From: Verrucomicrobiaceae bacterium
GTDB lineage: Bacteria; Verrucomicrobiota; Verrucomicrobiae; Verrucomicrobiales; Akkermansiaceae
Reading direction: 5' to 3'
DNA: 7,702 nt
Assembly (NCBI GenBank): GCA_947372405.1
Contig: CANBTO010000229.1
Location: 1-7,702, forward strand
Shown here: piece by piece, positions 1-6,451 of the stretch
Layout: each line of letters begins with the position of its first letter
Position numbering within the stretch: position 1 is the first letter of the stretch
Program-made: the position numbers and the translations under genes
Notes under the pieces: generated by a model
What the model saw: only the letters and a program-made list of their open reading frames with translations
Database searches by the model: none
What the model was told of the DNA's origin: nothing

Positions 1-2
1 CA

Positions 3-155
3 CCACAGCAGCCCCACGACGTCTGCTTCGGCGGCAAGGATCTCGGCGAATTGTTCATCGCCTGCGGTGATACCATCTACAAACGCCAAACCAAGGCCCA
101 TGGTTACATCAGCGGCCAAATGGCACCGATCAAGCCTGTGGCTCCGAAGTTATAA
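3..155 (+). CDS. SMP-30/gluconolactonase-like protein, C-terminal fragment (5' end outside window)
   Basis: The last 50 codons of a gene that enters from the left edge, ending at TAA 153-155. The readable peptide contains HDVCFGGKDLGELFIACGD followed by TIYKRQTKAHGY. This matches the last blade of the six-bladed SMP-30/gluconolactonase/LRE beta-propeller, where a (T)NVCFGG..L..L(Y/F)I(T)A strand precedes the closing 'sLYR' strand. Family members hydrolyse sugar lactones or related esters with a divalent metal. Those in polysaccharide-degrading bacteria are often exported, but the N-terminus is not visible, so neither localisation nor substrate can be stated. The call rests on one blade only. 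A related NHL or other beta-propeller protein is the main alternative. The next gene is convergent, and the space between them holds a long inverted repeat. Confidence 0.7.
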   Translation, partial: PQQPHDVCFGGKDLGELFIACGDTIYKRQTKAHGYISGQMAPIKPVAPKL

Positions 156-178
156 CCACCTGTTTGAGGAAACACCAA

Positions 179-310
179 GGCAGGGACCGATCCTCCGGGC
201 GGTCCGCGAGAATGAGCGGGAATGACTGGACGCGGCGGGGTCGGAACATCGGTCCGGCGGTTTACATTCGCCATTCATTCGCCGGACCGCCCGGAGGATC
301 GGTCCCTGCC
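179..310. repeat. Long inverted repeat between convergent genes (REP/MITE-like or bidirectional terminator)
   Basis: Positions 179-206 and 283-310 are perfect 28-bp inverted copies, beginning GGCAGGGACCGATCC on the left and ending with its complement on the right. Pairing continues imperfectly inward to about 225/264, through GAATGA-rich sequence. A second, mutually exclusive stem (GGTCCGGCG 251-259 with CGCCGGACC 280-288) shares bases with the right arm. The element fills almost the whole gap between the SMP-30-like gene (stop at 155) and the minus-strand lipoprotein gene (stop codon 316-318). It could therefore act as a bidirectional terminator. No T-tract follows either arm, so a dispersed palindromic repeat is at least as likely. 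No protein is encoded here. Confidence 0.8.
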
Positions 311-315
311 ATTCA

Positions 316-1050
316 TCAGATAGCAACTAACGATTTTTTCCTCGACCTCCGGATCCTGCGAAACACGAGTCCTCCCACGAGCGAAAGCGGCAGTCCGATG
401 GTGGTCACCAGCGTCCACGGGATCGGGATTTCCATTTTGAATCGGGTGACGACCGGCATCTTGAAAGCATCGGCCAGCGGGACATCCCAGACCAGGGTGC
501 GGCCGGAGTCCTCGCTGCGGGTGGCGTTGCTGTCCGTGGCCGCCACGGGCAGGTGCATGATATAAACGACATGGTGACCGTCGAATTGCGATGCGGGCAT
601 GAAGACATGACCGGGCAGCGCTTTGCCGTGGGAGATGGTCCGCGAGAAGTCGATGGTCCTGCCATCTAGGTCAGCGTTGATCTCGCCGATCAGATGCGTA
701 GCGGCGGACGGCAGGGATTTGATGGGCGCTCCGGAATTGAGGTTTTTAAGATCCAGAGCGGACTTGAATGCGGCGCGGACCTTGATGGTGACACGTTCGT
801 TTTCGGTGAGGACCTCGCAAGCGGACGAGGTGATTTCCGGCGTGTCTTTGAGGAACCCGGTGATTTGTTCGCGGATGGCCGAGGCTCCGCCGTGGATTTG
901 CGCTGCGGCTTCTGGCACCGAGTATGTGAACTCCGCGCGGCCACTGCCATCGGACTCCAGCCAGAACTCCTCACGGCTGTCGATGCAGGATGACATCAGC
1001 GCGCAGATGGCTAACAGAAGAAGACGGGTGATGGCGCGCAGCCGGGTCAT
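316..1050 (-). CDS. Hypothetical lipoprotein with C-terminal transmembrane helix
   Basis: A 244-residue protein of unknown function. The N-terminus has basic residues, a leucine-rich hydrophobic core and a lipobox-like LMSSC with Cys22 as the probable lipidation site. Met at -3 is a non-ideal lipobox residue. Right after Cys22 comes a 'W-L-E-S-D-G-S-G-R-A-E-F-T-Y-S-V-P' strand pair, a layout seen in LppM/DUF3153-type lipoproteins. A soluble, beta-rich region follows to about residue 205. A helix at 211-230 (PWTLVTTIGLPLSLVGGLVF) ends in a strongly basic tail (RRIRRSRKK), which predicts a cytoplasmic C-terminus. The protein would be held in the membrane at both ends, with its bulk on the periplasmic side. 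Its start codon overlaps the stop of the peroxiredoxin-like gene (ATGA), so the two are probably translated together. Family membership is a resemblance only. Confidence 0.8.
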   Translation of the reverse strand: MTRLRAITRLLLLAICALMSSCIDSREEFWLESDGSGRAEFTYSVPEAAAQIHGGASAIREQITGFLKDTPEITSSACEVLTENERVTIKVRAAFKSALDLKNLNSGAPIKSLPSAATHLIGEINADLDGRTIDFSRTISHGKALPGHVFMPASQFDGHHVVYIMHLPVAATDSNATRSEDSGRTLVWDVPLADAFKMPVVTRFKMEIPIPWTLVTTIGLPLSLVGGLVFRRIRRSRKKSLVAI

Positions 1051-1652
1051 GGGGTTTCCGCTTTCTTCCTTGCATTGAAAAGCGCCGCGAGGTCCGGCAG
1101 GTCGGAGGCTGATCTGGCGCGCTGTGAAGCGATGATTTTCCCTTTGTGAAACAGGAAGGCCCCGGGCATCTGGCGTCCGTCACCGGCGAGGTGGCCCACG
1201 CCGCAGCCCTTGAAGATTGAAACAAAGCCGAGCCACCAGACGCGCGGGCCGAAGAGTTCGACGATTCCGCCTTTGCCGAGGCCGAAGGCGCGGTAGAGCT
1301 CGCAGTGGGGGTCAGCGATGCTTGCGATGTCGTCGTGGCCCGATAGATAGCGGATTTCCGATCCGCCGCGCAGCATGTGGACGAGGATGAGCCGGGCTCC
1401 CCTGGCGCGTGCTTCGCCTTGGATACCCTCAAGGCCCCGCAGGATCTGGCGCGTGAAAGTGCAGCCGAAGTGGCGGAGGAATATGAGCACCAGCGGCCCG
1501 GCCAATGATGCATCCTCCAGCGATTCACCGGTGGACAATCGGAATGTGGCAGCGGTTTGATCAAAGTCCGCAGGCGTTGCACGGTCTGTCCCGTGCTGAA
1601 CGCCCATCATCCGGCGGCGCATCCCGCAGTGCTTGTGTTTGCAACCCAACAT
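1047..1652 (-). CDS. Peroxiredoxin-like (AhpC/TSA, PRXL2/SelL-type) protein
   Basis: A 201-residue thioredoxin-fold protein of the AhpC/TSA 'peroxiredoxin-like' group. The strand LVLIFLRHFGC leads into the active-site turn with Cys64. The equivalent of the second redox residue is Thr67 (C-T-F-T), so this is a one-Cys arrangement and not CxxC. Later hallmarks include ADPHCELYRAFGLGKGG (about 130-150) and the closing GDGRQMPGAFLFHKGKI segment, which carries the cis-Pro. The likely role is thiol-dependent redox chemistry or peroxide detoxification. No export signal is visible, so it is probably cytoplasmic. The start is uncertain: Met1 gives an N-terminus CKHKHCGMRRRMMG with no good ribosome binding site, while Met11 (1622) or Met16 (1607) would fit the domain boundary as well. 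The gene overlaps the downstream lipoprotein gene by 4 bp (ATGA) and is divergent from pyrF. Confidence 0.85.
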   Translation of the reverse strand: MLGCKHKHCGMRRRMMGVQHGTDRATPADFDQTAATFRLSTGESLEDASLAGPLVLIFLRHFGCTFTRQILRGLEGIQGEARARGARLILVHMLRGGSEIRYLSGHDDIASIADPHCELYRAFGLGKGGIVELFGPRVWWLGFVSIFKGCGVGHLAGDGRQMPGAFLFHKGKIIASQRARSASDLPDLAALFNARKKAETP

Positions 1653-1659
1653 CGGATTG

Positions 1660-1687
1660 AAAGTAAGCGGCTTTCCCGATCAGGCAA
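1660..1687 (-). promoter_or_regulatory. Weak sigma-70-like promoter candidate for the peroxiredoxin/lipoprotein operon
   Basis: Within the divergent gap 1653-1757, the minus strand reads TTGCCT (1687-1682), a 16-bp spacer and TACTTT (1665-1660). The match to TTGACA/TATAAT is poor. The predicted transcript would begin at about 1653, leaving almost no leader before the start at 1652 and favouring one of the later ATGs (1622 or 1607). No comparable hexamer pair was seen for pyrF on the plus strand. This is a guess from position plus a weak match. Confidence 0.2.
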
Positions 1688-1757
1688 GCGGCGGTTCGAG
1701 GACCGCTACTGGCGATTTTGCACTTCCGAAAACCCCGGCCGCGGGCATGCTCCTGCC

Positions 1758-2534
1758 ATGCGCTACGCTGAACGCCTGCAACAACGAATCGAGAAAACCG
1801 GATCCCGCCTGTGTGTCGGGCTTGATCCTCGTCCCGGAGATGGCGGCGCGGCCGCAGCGCGGGATTTTCTCAAGCAGGTCGTGGAGGAAACCGCCGCATG
1901 GGCCGCGGCCTTCAAGCCGAACATGGCCTACTTCGAGGCGATGGGCATCGAAGGCATCCGTTTGCTGGAGGACCTGCTGGCGGGCATGCCCGAGGATGTT
2001 CCGGTGATCCTCGATGCGAAGCGCAGCGACATCGGGGAAACCCAGAAATACTACGCTCAGGGTTATTTCGCGGGCTGGAATGTGGATGCCGTCACGCTCA
2101 ACCCGTTTCTTGGTTACGATTCGATCGAGCCGTTTCTCGATTGGGAGGGGAAGGGGATCTATCTGCTGGCGGTCACTTCGAATGCCGGTTCCGCGGATTT
2201 CCAACGGCAGCGTCTCGCCGACGGACGTTCGGTTTTCGAACTCGTCACCGCGCTCGGAGCGCGAGCGGGTGCGGAAGGACGTAAAACCGACGTCGGCTAC
2301 GTGGTCGGCCTGACCAATGCGGCGGATGTTTTGGAAAAGATTCCGGACGCCCCGTTGTTGGTGCCCGGCCTCGGTGCCCAGGGCGGTGATCTCGGTGCCC
2401 TCGCTGCTGCCGGACGTAGTGCACCGGACGTGATCAATGTTTCGCGTGGCATCCTCTATGCGGGCGATGACCGCAGTTTCGCCGAGCGCGCGAAGGACTG
2501 GGCGGAGAAGATCGCGGCGGCGTATGTCCCGTGA
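1758..2534 (+). CDS. pyrF: Orotidine 5'-phosphate decarboxylase (type 2 PyrF)
   Basis: A 258-residue enzyme converting OMP to UMP and CO2, the last step of de novo UMP synthesis, in the cytoplasm. The N-terminus SRLCVGLDPRPGD carries the first conserved Asp (D23). K53 lies in FKPNMAYFE, typical of the type-2 subfamily. The catalytic segment is ILDAKRSDIGET, with D86, K88 and D91 as the charged Asp-Lys-Asp array. Further type-2 marks are TLNPFLGYDS, the VPGLGAQGGD phosphate-binding loop and NVSRGILYA near the end. Length fits the subfamily (about 260-280). The frame is open back to 1557, but ATG 1758 begins right at the domain (MRYAERL), and the upstream part is unconserved-looking and overlaps the opposing gene's start. 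There is no clear Shine-Dalgarno. The gene is followed 72 bp later by the hexose-phosphate mutase gene in the same direction. No other pyrimidine gene is in the window. Confidence 0.95.
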   Translation: MRYAERLQQRIEKTGSRLCVGLDPRPGDGGAAAARDFLKQVVEETAAWAAAFKPNMAYFEAMGIEGIRLLEDLLAGMPEDVPVILDAKRSDIGETQKYYAQGYFAGWNVDAVTLNPFLGYDSIEPFLDWEGKGIYLLAVTSNAGSADFQRQRLADGRSVFELVTALGARAGAEGRKTDVGYVVGLTNAADVLEKIPDAPLLVPGLGAQGGDLGALAAAGRSAPDVINVSRGILYAGDDRSFAERAKDWAEKIAAAYVP

Positions 2535-2606
2535 CGGGCGGGCTTGGGAAATTGCCGTGTTCCGGGCATTGCCATGGCGCGGGTTTTTCCTACGATCCCG
2601 TCCGAA

Positions 2607-4529
2607 ATGAGCGCTCTCGAATCCACTCTGGCAAACGCCGTCGCCAGCGGCGGCCTTCTCGCATCCGCGAAATCCAACATCGAGTCCCTGCTCGCGGGGA
2701 CGACGAGCCCGGTGGCGGTTGACGCCATCGACGAACTGGTGGCCGCCGGGGCGTGGGAGGAACTCAACGACCGCTTTTTCAAGACCCTCGCCTTCGGCAC
2801 CGGTGGACTCCGCGGCCGCACCATCGGCCGCATCGTGACCAAGGCGGAGCAGGGGAACGGCGGACCTAACGGACGTCCGGAACATCCTTGCGTGGGCACG
2901 GCGACGATGAATTTCTACAATGTCAGCCGCGCCGTACGTGGCATGGTGGCCTATTGCAAACCCTTCGTCGGTGACGGCCGCAAGCCGGTGCTGGTGTTCG
3001 CGCACGACACCCGCCACTTCTCGCGGGATTTCGCCGAGTTCTGCGCCAAGGTTTGCTCGGAACTCGGCTGCGACGCCTATCTCTTCGAAGGCCCGCGCTC
3101 CACGCCGCAGCTTTCCTTCGCCATCCGCGAACTCCGCGCCGATGCGGGCGTCGTTCTAACAGCCAGCCACAATCCGCCGCATGACAACGGCTTCAAGGCC
3201 TACTTCAATGATGGCGCGCAGATCGTCGAGCCGAACGCTTCGGGCATCATCAACGAGGTGAACGCGATCGCCAGCGAGCATTACGACGCGCTCCCGGCTG
3301 GGCAGCGTGGAACCATCACCATCCTCGGCGCGGACATGGATGCGCTCTATGTCGCGCGGCTCAAGACGCTGCTGCTGCGTCCCTCCCTGCTGGACGGTGC
3401 CTCGACCAAGGTGGTCTTCACCAATCTCCACGGCACCGGCGGCCATATCAACGTGCCCATGCTTCGCGGCTTCGGTTTCGATGTCCTGACCGTTCCCGAG
3501 CAGGACGTGCAGGACGGCCGATTCCCCACTGTGGAATCGCCGAACCCGGAAAACGCGCCCGCATTGAAAATGGCCATCGACCTCGCGGTGGCATCCGGCG
3601 CGGAAATCGTCATCGGCACCGATCCGGATGCGGACCGCATGGGCGTGGCTGTCCGCGACGCGGCCGGAAACATGGTCCTCCTAACCGGAAACCAGATCGG
3701 CTCGCTGATGGCCTGGTACCGCCTGAAAGCCTGTTTCGAGCTCGGCTGGCTTACCGATGCGAACCGCAGCCGCGCCGTGCTGGTGAAAACCTTCGTCACC
3801 ACCGAGCTCCAGCGCGCGATCGCCGATGGTTTCGGCGTCGGCATCGTCGATACCCTGACCGGATTCAAATACATCGCCGGCAAGCTCCGCAAATACGAGG
3901 AGGCCATCCCGGCCGACAAGAAGGGCGACTACCGCTCGCTCAGTGAGGAGCAGACACGCCTGCTTCGTCTGGAATACTCGCGTTTCTTCGTTTTCGGCGG
4001 AGAGGAAAGTTATGGTTATCTTGGTTCCGACGCCGTGCGCGACAAGGATGCGAACGGAGCCACGCTGATGTTCGCGGAAGTGGCCGCCTACGCGAAATCC
4101 GTCGGCAAGACCCTGACCGAACTGCTGGATGATATCTACGGTGAATTCGGCTACTATCTGGAAACCGGCAAGTCGCTGGTGATGGAGGGCGCGGATGGAG
4201 CGGCGAAAATCCAGGCGCTCGCCAACTCCTATGCGGAGAAGCCACCGACCACCGTCGATGGATCGGCCGTCGTGCGTGTCAGGGATTTCGCCAAGCAGGA
4301 TCTTTTCGATCAGGAGGGTGACCTCGTCCCGAAGGAGAAGATGCTTTTCGTCGATCTCGAGGACGGCCGTTCCTTCGCCGTGCGCCCGTCCGGCACCGAG
4401 CCGAAGATCAAGTTCTACCTCTTCGGCAAGGCGGCACCGGGCGGAGATCTCGTGGCAACGAAAACCTCGGTCCGCGACGGCCTGGACCACCTCTGGAACT
4501 GGATCGAGGCCGACGCGAAGAGCCGTTAG
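2607..4529 (+). CDS. Alpha-D-phosphohexomutase (phosphoglucomutase/phosphomannomutase, PGM2-like)
   Basis: A 640-residue cytoplasmic enzyme interconverting hexose 1- and 6-phosphates (glucose and/or mannose). It links glycogen or nucleotide-sugar synthesis to glycolysis. All four family signatures are intact (numbering from 2607): the catalytic phosphoserine S187 in TASHNPPHDNGFKAYF, the Mg2+-binding loop GTDPDADRMG (D339, D341, D343), the sugar-binding loop GGEESYG (464-470) and the phosphate-binding RPSGTEPKIKFY (from R593). An early AFGTGGLRG motif and the overall length place it with the long PGM2/PgcA-type mutases. Sequence alone does not settle glucose versus mannose preference. In-frame ATGs at 2544 and 2574 are possible, but 2607 (MSALESTLANAV) begins just before recognisable sequence. 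It may be co-transcribed with pyrF across the 72-bp gap. Confidence 0.95.
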   Translation: MSALESTLANAVASGGLLASAKSNIESLLAGTTSPVAVDAIDELVAAGAWEELNDRFFKTLAFGTGGLRGRTIGRIVTKAEQGNGGPNGRPEHPCVGTATMNFYNVSRAVRGMVAYCKPFVGDGRKPVLVFAHDTRHFSRDFAEFCAKVCSELGCDAYLFEGPRSTPQLSFAIRELRADAGVVLTASHNPPHDNGFKAYFNDGAQIVEPNASGIINEVNAIASEHYDALPAGQRGTITILGADMDALYVARLKTLLLRPSLLDGASTKVVFTNLHGTGGHINVPMLRGFGFDVLTVPEQDVQDGRFPTVESPNPENAPALKMAIDLAVASGAEIVIGTDPDADRMGVAVRDAAGNMVLLTGNQIGSLMAWYRLKACFELGWLTDANRSRAVLVKTFVTTELQRAIADGFGVGIVDTLTGFKYIAGKLRKYEEAIPADKKGDYRSLSEEQTRLLRLEYSRFFVFGGEESYGYLGSDAVRDKDANGATLMFAEVAAYAKSVGKTLTELLDDIYGEFGYYLETGKSLVMEGADGAAKIQALANSYAEKPPTTVDGSAVVRVRDFAKQDLFDQEGDLVPKEKMLFVDLEDGRSFAVRPSGTEPKIKFYLFGKAAPGGDLVATKTSVRDGLDHLWNWIEADAKSR

Positions 4530-4569
4530 TCTGTATTTTACGGAGAGCGCTTTTCGACATCCGATCAAA

Positions 4570-4652
4570 AAATGATTCTGTCACTCAATGATTCTGTCTC
4601 CATGCCCCGGTCACGATGGAATCGACAGAATCATTGAGTGACAGAATCATTT
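4570..4652. repeat. 29-bp perfect palindrome made of four copies of a 12-mer
   Basis: The left arm 4570-4598 and right arm 4624-4652 are perfect inverted copies. Five more pairs (4599-4603 with 4616-4620) close the stem after a 3-nt bulge. Each arm is itself a direct repeat, AATGATTCTGTC-ACTC-AATGATTCTGTC on the left, so the element contains the 12-mer twice in each orientation. It is AT-rich compared with the flanking genes and lies 41 bp after the mutase stop. It would form a very stable hairpin in RNA and might end mutase transcription, although there is no T-tract. The architecture resembles REP-type palindromes or a symmetrical binding site. Its dispersal elsewhere in the genome cannot be judged here. 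Confidence 0.85.
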
Positions 4653-4667
4653 CCCTGATGGAATTTC

Positions 4668-4687
4668 TTGTTCCGATGAGCGGACTG
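4668..4687 (+). repeat. Direct repeat copy 1, upstream of the fucosidase gene
   Basis: The 20-mer TTGTTCCGATGAGCGGACTG recurs at 6411-6430 with a single difference (C to G at the sixth base). This copy ends 60 bp before the fucosidase ATG. A 19/20 match is not expected by chance in a window this size (rough expectation about 0.002). No known protein-binding consensus is recognised. The role is unknown. Confidence 0.7.
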
Positions 4688-4747
4688 GTACCAGAGAATT
4701 TCCGCTTGCCCGGTGATTCGTCCGCTCCATCGTCAACCCCGAAATCC

Positions 4748-6370
4748 ATGAAACTCACCCAATGGTTCGTCCGCATGTTTTTGTCCGCCACGCTCTTTGG
4801 CGGATTGCCATTGCAGGCTCAGGAAAAACCCGAGGCTCCCTCAGCTCTCACGCCGCGCCCGTATCCGGAACGGTTGCGGAAATGGGCCGATGCACGGTTC
4901 GGGCTGTTCATGCATTGGGGTGTTTACTCGGTCCTTGGGCGCGGCGAATGGGTGCAATGGAAAGAGCAGATCCCGGTCGAGGAATACGCGAAGCTCGCGG
5001 ATCAGTTCAAGCCGGACAAATTCGACGCGAACGCATGGGCGCGGACCGCCAAAGCCGCAGGCATGAAATACACCGTGCTGACCTCGCGGCATCACGACGG
5101 CTTCGCGTTGTTCAACGATCCGGGCAGTGATTTCACCAGCGTGAAGGGCGCGGCGCACCGCGACTTCGTGGCGGATTATGTCAAGGCCGTGCGCGACTCG
5201 GGCTTGCTGGTGGGGCTGTATTACTCGCCGATGGACTGGCGGTTTCCCGGCTACATCCTGCCGGACGTCCAGTTGAAAAGCGCCGAAGAGATGCGTGCGC
5301 AATACCACCGCCAGATGCACGAGCTGCTCTCAAACTACGGACCACTCGATCTCATCTGGTTCGATGGCGGCGGCAAAAATTGGCTGAGTTTCGGCGGACA
5401 GTTCAACGGCTCTCTCTGGCAAAAACGCCCCAAGAGCGAGCCATACACGGGGCGCTTTGATTGGAAGGACGATGAAGTTTACGCCGAGATCCGCCAGCTA
5501 CAGCCGCAACTCGTCATCAACAACCGCATCAACGCACCCGAGGATTTCCATTCACGCGAAGGCGACAAGGCGCTCGGTGATTACGACGACCAGGCACCAT
5601 GGGAATTATGCACCACGCTTGCCGGTGCCTGGGGCTGGCAGCCGGACGTGAAAGTGAAACCGCTCGCCACCTGCATCCAACTGCTCGTCGGAGCTGCGGG
5701 CCGCGATGGCAACCTGCTCTTGAATGTCGGCCCGAAACCCGATGGCGAAATCGAACCCGCACAAGTCGAGCGCCTGATCCAGATCGGTGAGTGGCTTTCG
5801 AAAAACGGCGAGAGCATCTACGGCACCCGCGGCGGCCCGTGGAAACCGTCGGAGCAGATCGTCAGCACCCGCAAGGGCAGCACGGTATATGTCCACGTCC
5901 TGATGCCTGACCTTGATCGGATCGAACTGCCGGCGCTGCCACGAGCCGTCAAATCCGCATTCATCCTCGGCGGCGGCGAAATCAAAACCGAAGCCGCCGA
6001 TGGCAAACTCATCCTGCATTTGCCCGAGAAGCGTGATCCGCTGGTAACCGTCATCAAACTGGAACTGGACGGCTCCGCCATGGATCTTCCGGCGCTTGAT
6101 CTGCCTGTGGAGCGTTTGGATTTTGACGAGATCATCAAAAGCGATACCGAGCATGGGGAACTCAAGGCAAGTCAGGCAATGGATTCTTATCTCAGAAAAT
6201 GGAATCCGGTAGGTCACACCGCCCATGATCTCAAAAGACGCTTTGGGACCGGTGAAGAAAAAATAGATTCTCTGACTTACACTTTTGATAATGGGAAACT
6301 TGCCTGGATCTTTGAGATTGATTTGAAAAGCGGGGTGGTCACAAAAGTAAAAAGACCTCCAGCAGAGTGA
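4748..6370 (+). CDS. Secreted GH29 alpha-L-fucosidase with an extra C-terminal domain
   Basis: A 540-residue enzyme expected to release alpha-linked L-fucose from glycans or fucoidan, outside the cytoplasm. Residues 1-25 are a signal peptide (hydrophobic core, cleavage near LQAQ). The TIM-barrel follows: ARFGLFMHWGVYS (H56), TSRHHDGFALF (H115/H116), and GPLDLIWFDGGG with D206 as the GH29 nucleophile. DGNLLLNVGPKPDGEI and YGTRGGPWKP close the catalytic part, and a beta domain runs to about residue 453. Two oddities stand out. The stretch GDYDDQAPWE (277-286) appears about ten residues shorter than the usual GDYDTPEQ...PWE, removing the Glu normally assigned as acid/base. Residues 454-540 form an additional, AT-richer tail resembling a small BamE/SmpA-like module. 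Start 4748 is chosen for the signal peptide; an open frame from 4616 begins inside a palindrome. No Shine-Dalgarno is evident. Confidence 0.92.
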   Translation: MKLTQWFVRMFLSATLFGGLPLQAQEKPEAPSALTPRPYPERLRKWADARFGLFMHWGVYSVLGRGEWVQWKEQIPVEEYAKLADQFKPDKFDANAWARTAKAAGMKYTVLTSRHHDGFALFNDPGSDFTSVKGAAHRDFVADYVKAVRDSGLLVGLYYSPMDWRFPGYILPDVQLKSAEEMRAQYHRQMHELLSNYGPLDLIWFDGGGKNWLSFGGQFNGSLWQKRPKSEPYTGRFDWKDDEVYAEIRQLQPQLVINNRINAPEDFHSREGDKALGDYDDQAPWELCTTLAGAWGWQPDVKVKPLATCIQLLVGAAGRDGNLLLNVGPKPDGEIEPAQVERLIQIGEWLSKNGESIYGTRGGPWKPSEQIVSTRKGSTVYVHVLMPDLDRIELPALPRAVKSAFILGGGEIKTEAADGKLILHLPEKRDPLVTVIKLELDGSAMDLPALDLPVERLDFDEIIKSDTEHGELKASQAMDSYLRKWNPVGHTAHDLKRRFGTGEEKIDSLTYTFDNGKLAWIFEIDLKSGVVTKVKRPPAE

Positions 6371-6410
6371 AAAGACAGATTCCTACATTCAAATCGGCTG
6401 GCCTGAAGTG

Positions 6411-6430
6411 TTGTTGCGATGAGCGGACTG
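6411..6430 (+). repeat. Direct repeat copy 2, upstream of the low-GC membrane-anchored gene
   Basis: The second copy of the 20-mer at 4668-4687, with one mismatch. It lies 21 bp before the ATG at 6452 and 40 bp after the fucosidase stop. The two copies bracket the whole fucosidase gene in direct orientation, each just upstream of a start codon. A shared regulatory or leader element and a recombination scar are both possible. Confidence 0.7.
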
Positions 6431-6436
6431 AACCCC

Positions 6437-6440
6437 GGAG
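6437..6440 (+). promoter_or_regulatory. Probable ribosome binding site for the gene starting at 6452
   Basis: GGAG in the context CCCCGGAGACTG lies 11 nt before ATG 6452. It supports 6452 over the in-frame ATG at 6419, which lies inside the repeated 20-mer and would put extra polar residues before the membrane segment. Other starts in this window lack such a site. Confidence 0.4.
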
Positions 6441-6451
6441 ACTGTAAAACC

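Noticed and set aside
164..565. A 133-codon plus-strand frame over the inverted repeat
   Set aside because: It reads through the palindrome into the antisense of the lipoprotein gene, with Arg/Ser-rich sequence and no domain.
1557..1757. A 67-codon N-terminal extension of pyrF
   Set aside because: The extension has no family resemblance, overlaps the opposing gene's start and would leave no promoter space. ATG 1758 fits the domain start.
1680..3017. A 445-codon open frame on the minus strand, opposite pyrF and the start of the mutase gene
   Set aside because: It mirrors the codon structure of two clearly conserved genes in GC-rich DNA, shows no recognisable domain and is very Arg/Ala-rich. 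It is a shadow frame.
3681..4568. A 295-codon minus-strand frame opposite the mutase gene
   Set aside because: It is fully antisense to the conserved mutase and has no recognisable protein features.
4616..4747. A 44-codon N-terminal extension of the fucosidase
   Set aside because: It would begin inside the palindrome loop and bury the signal peptide behind 44 residues. ATG 4748 directly precedes a good signal peptide.
6255..6285. A possible degenerate copy of the 12-mer palindrome unit inside the fucosidase tail (AAAAAATAGATTCTCTGACT)
   Set aside because: The match needs an insertion and several mismatches and lies in AT-rich coding sequence, so chance is a sufficient explanation.
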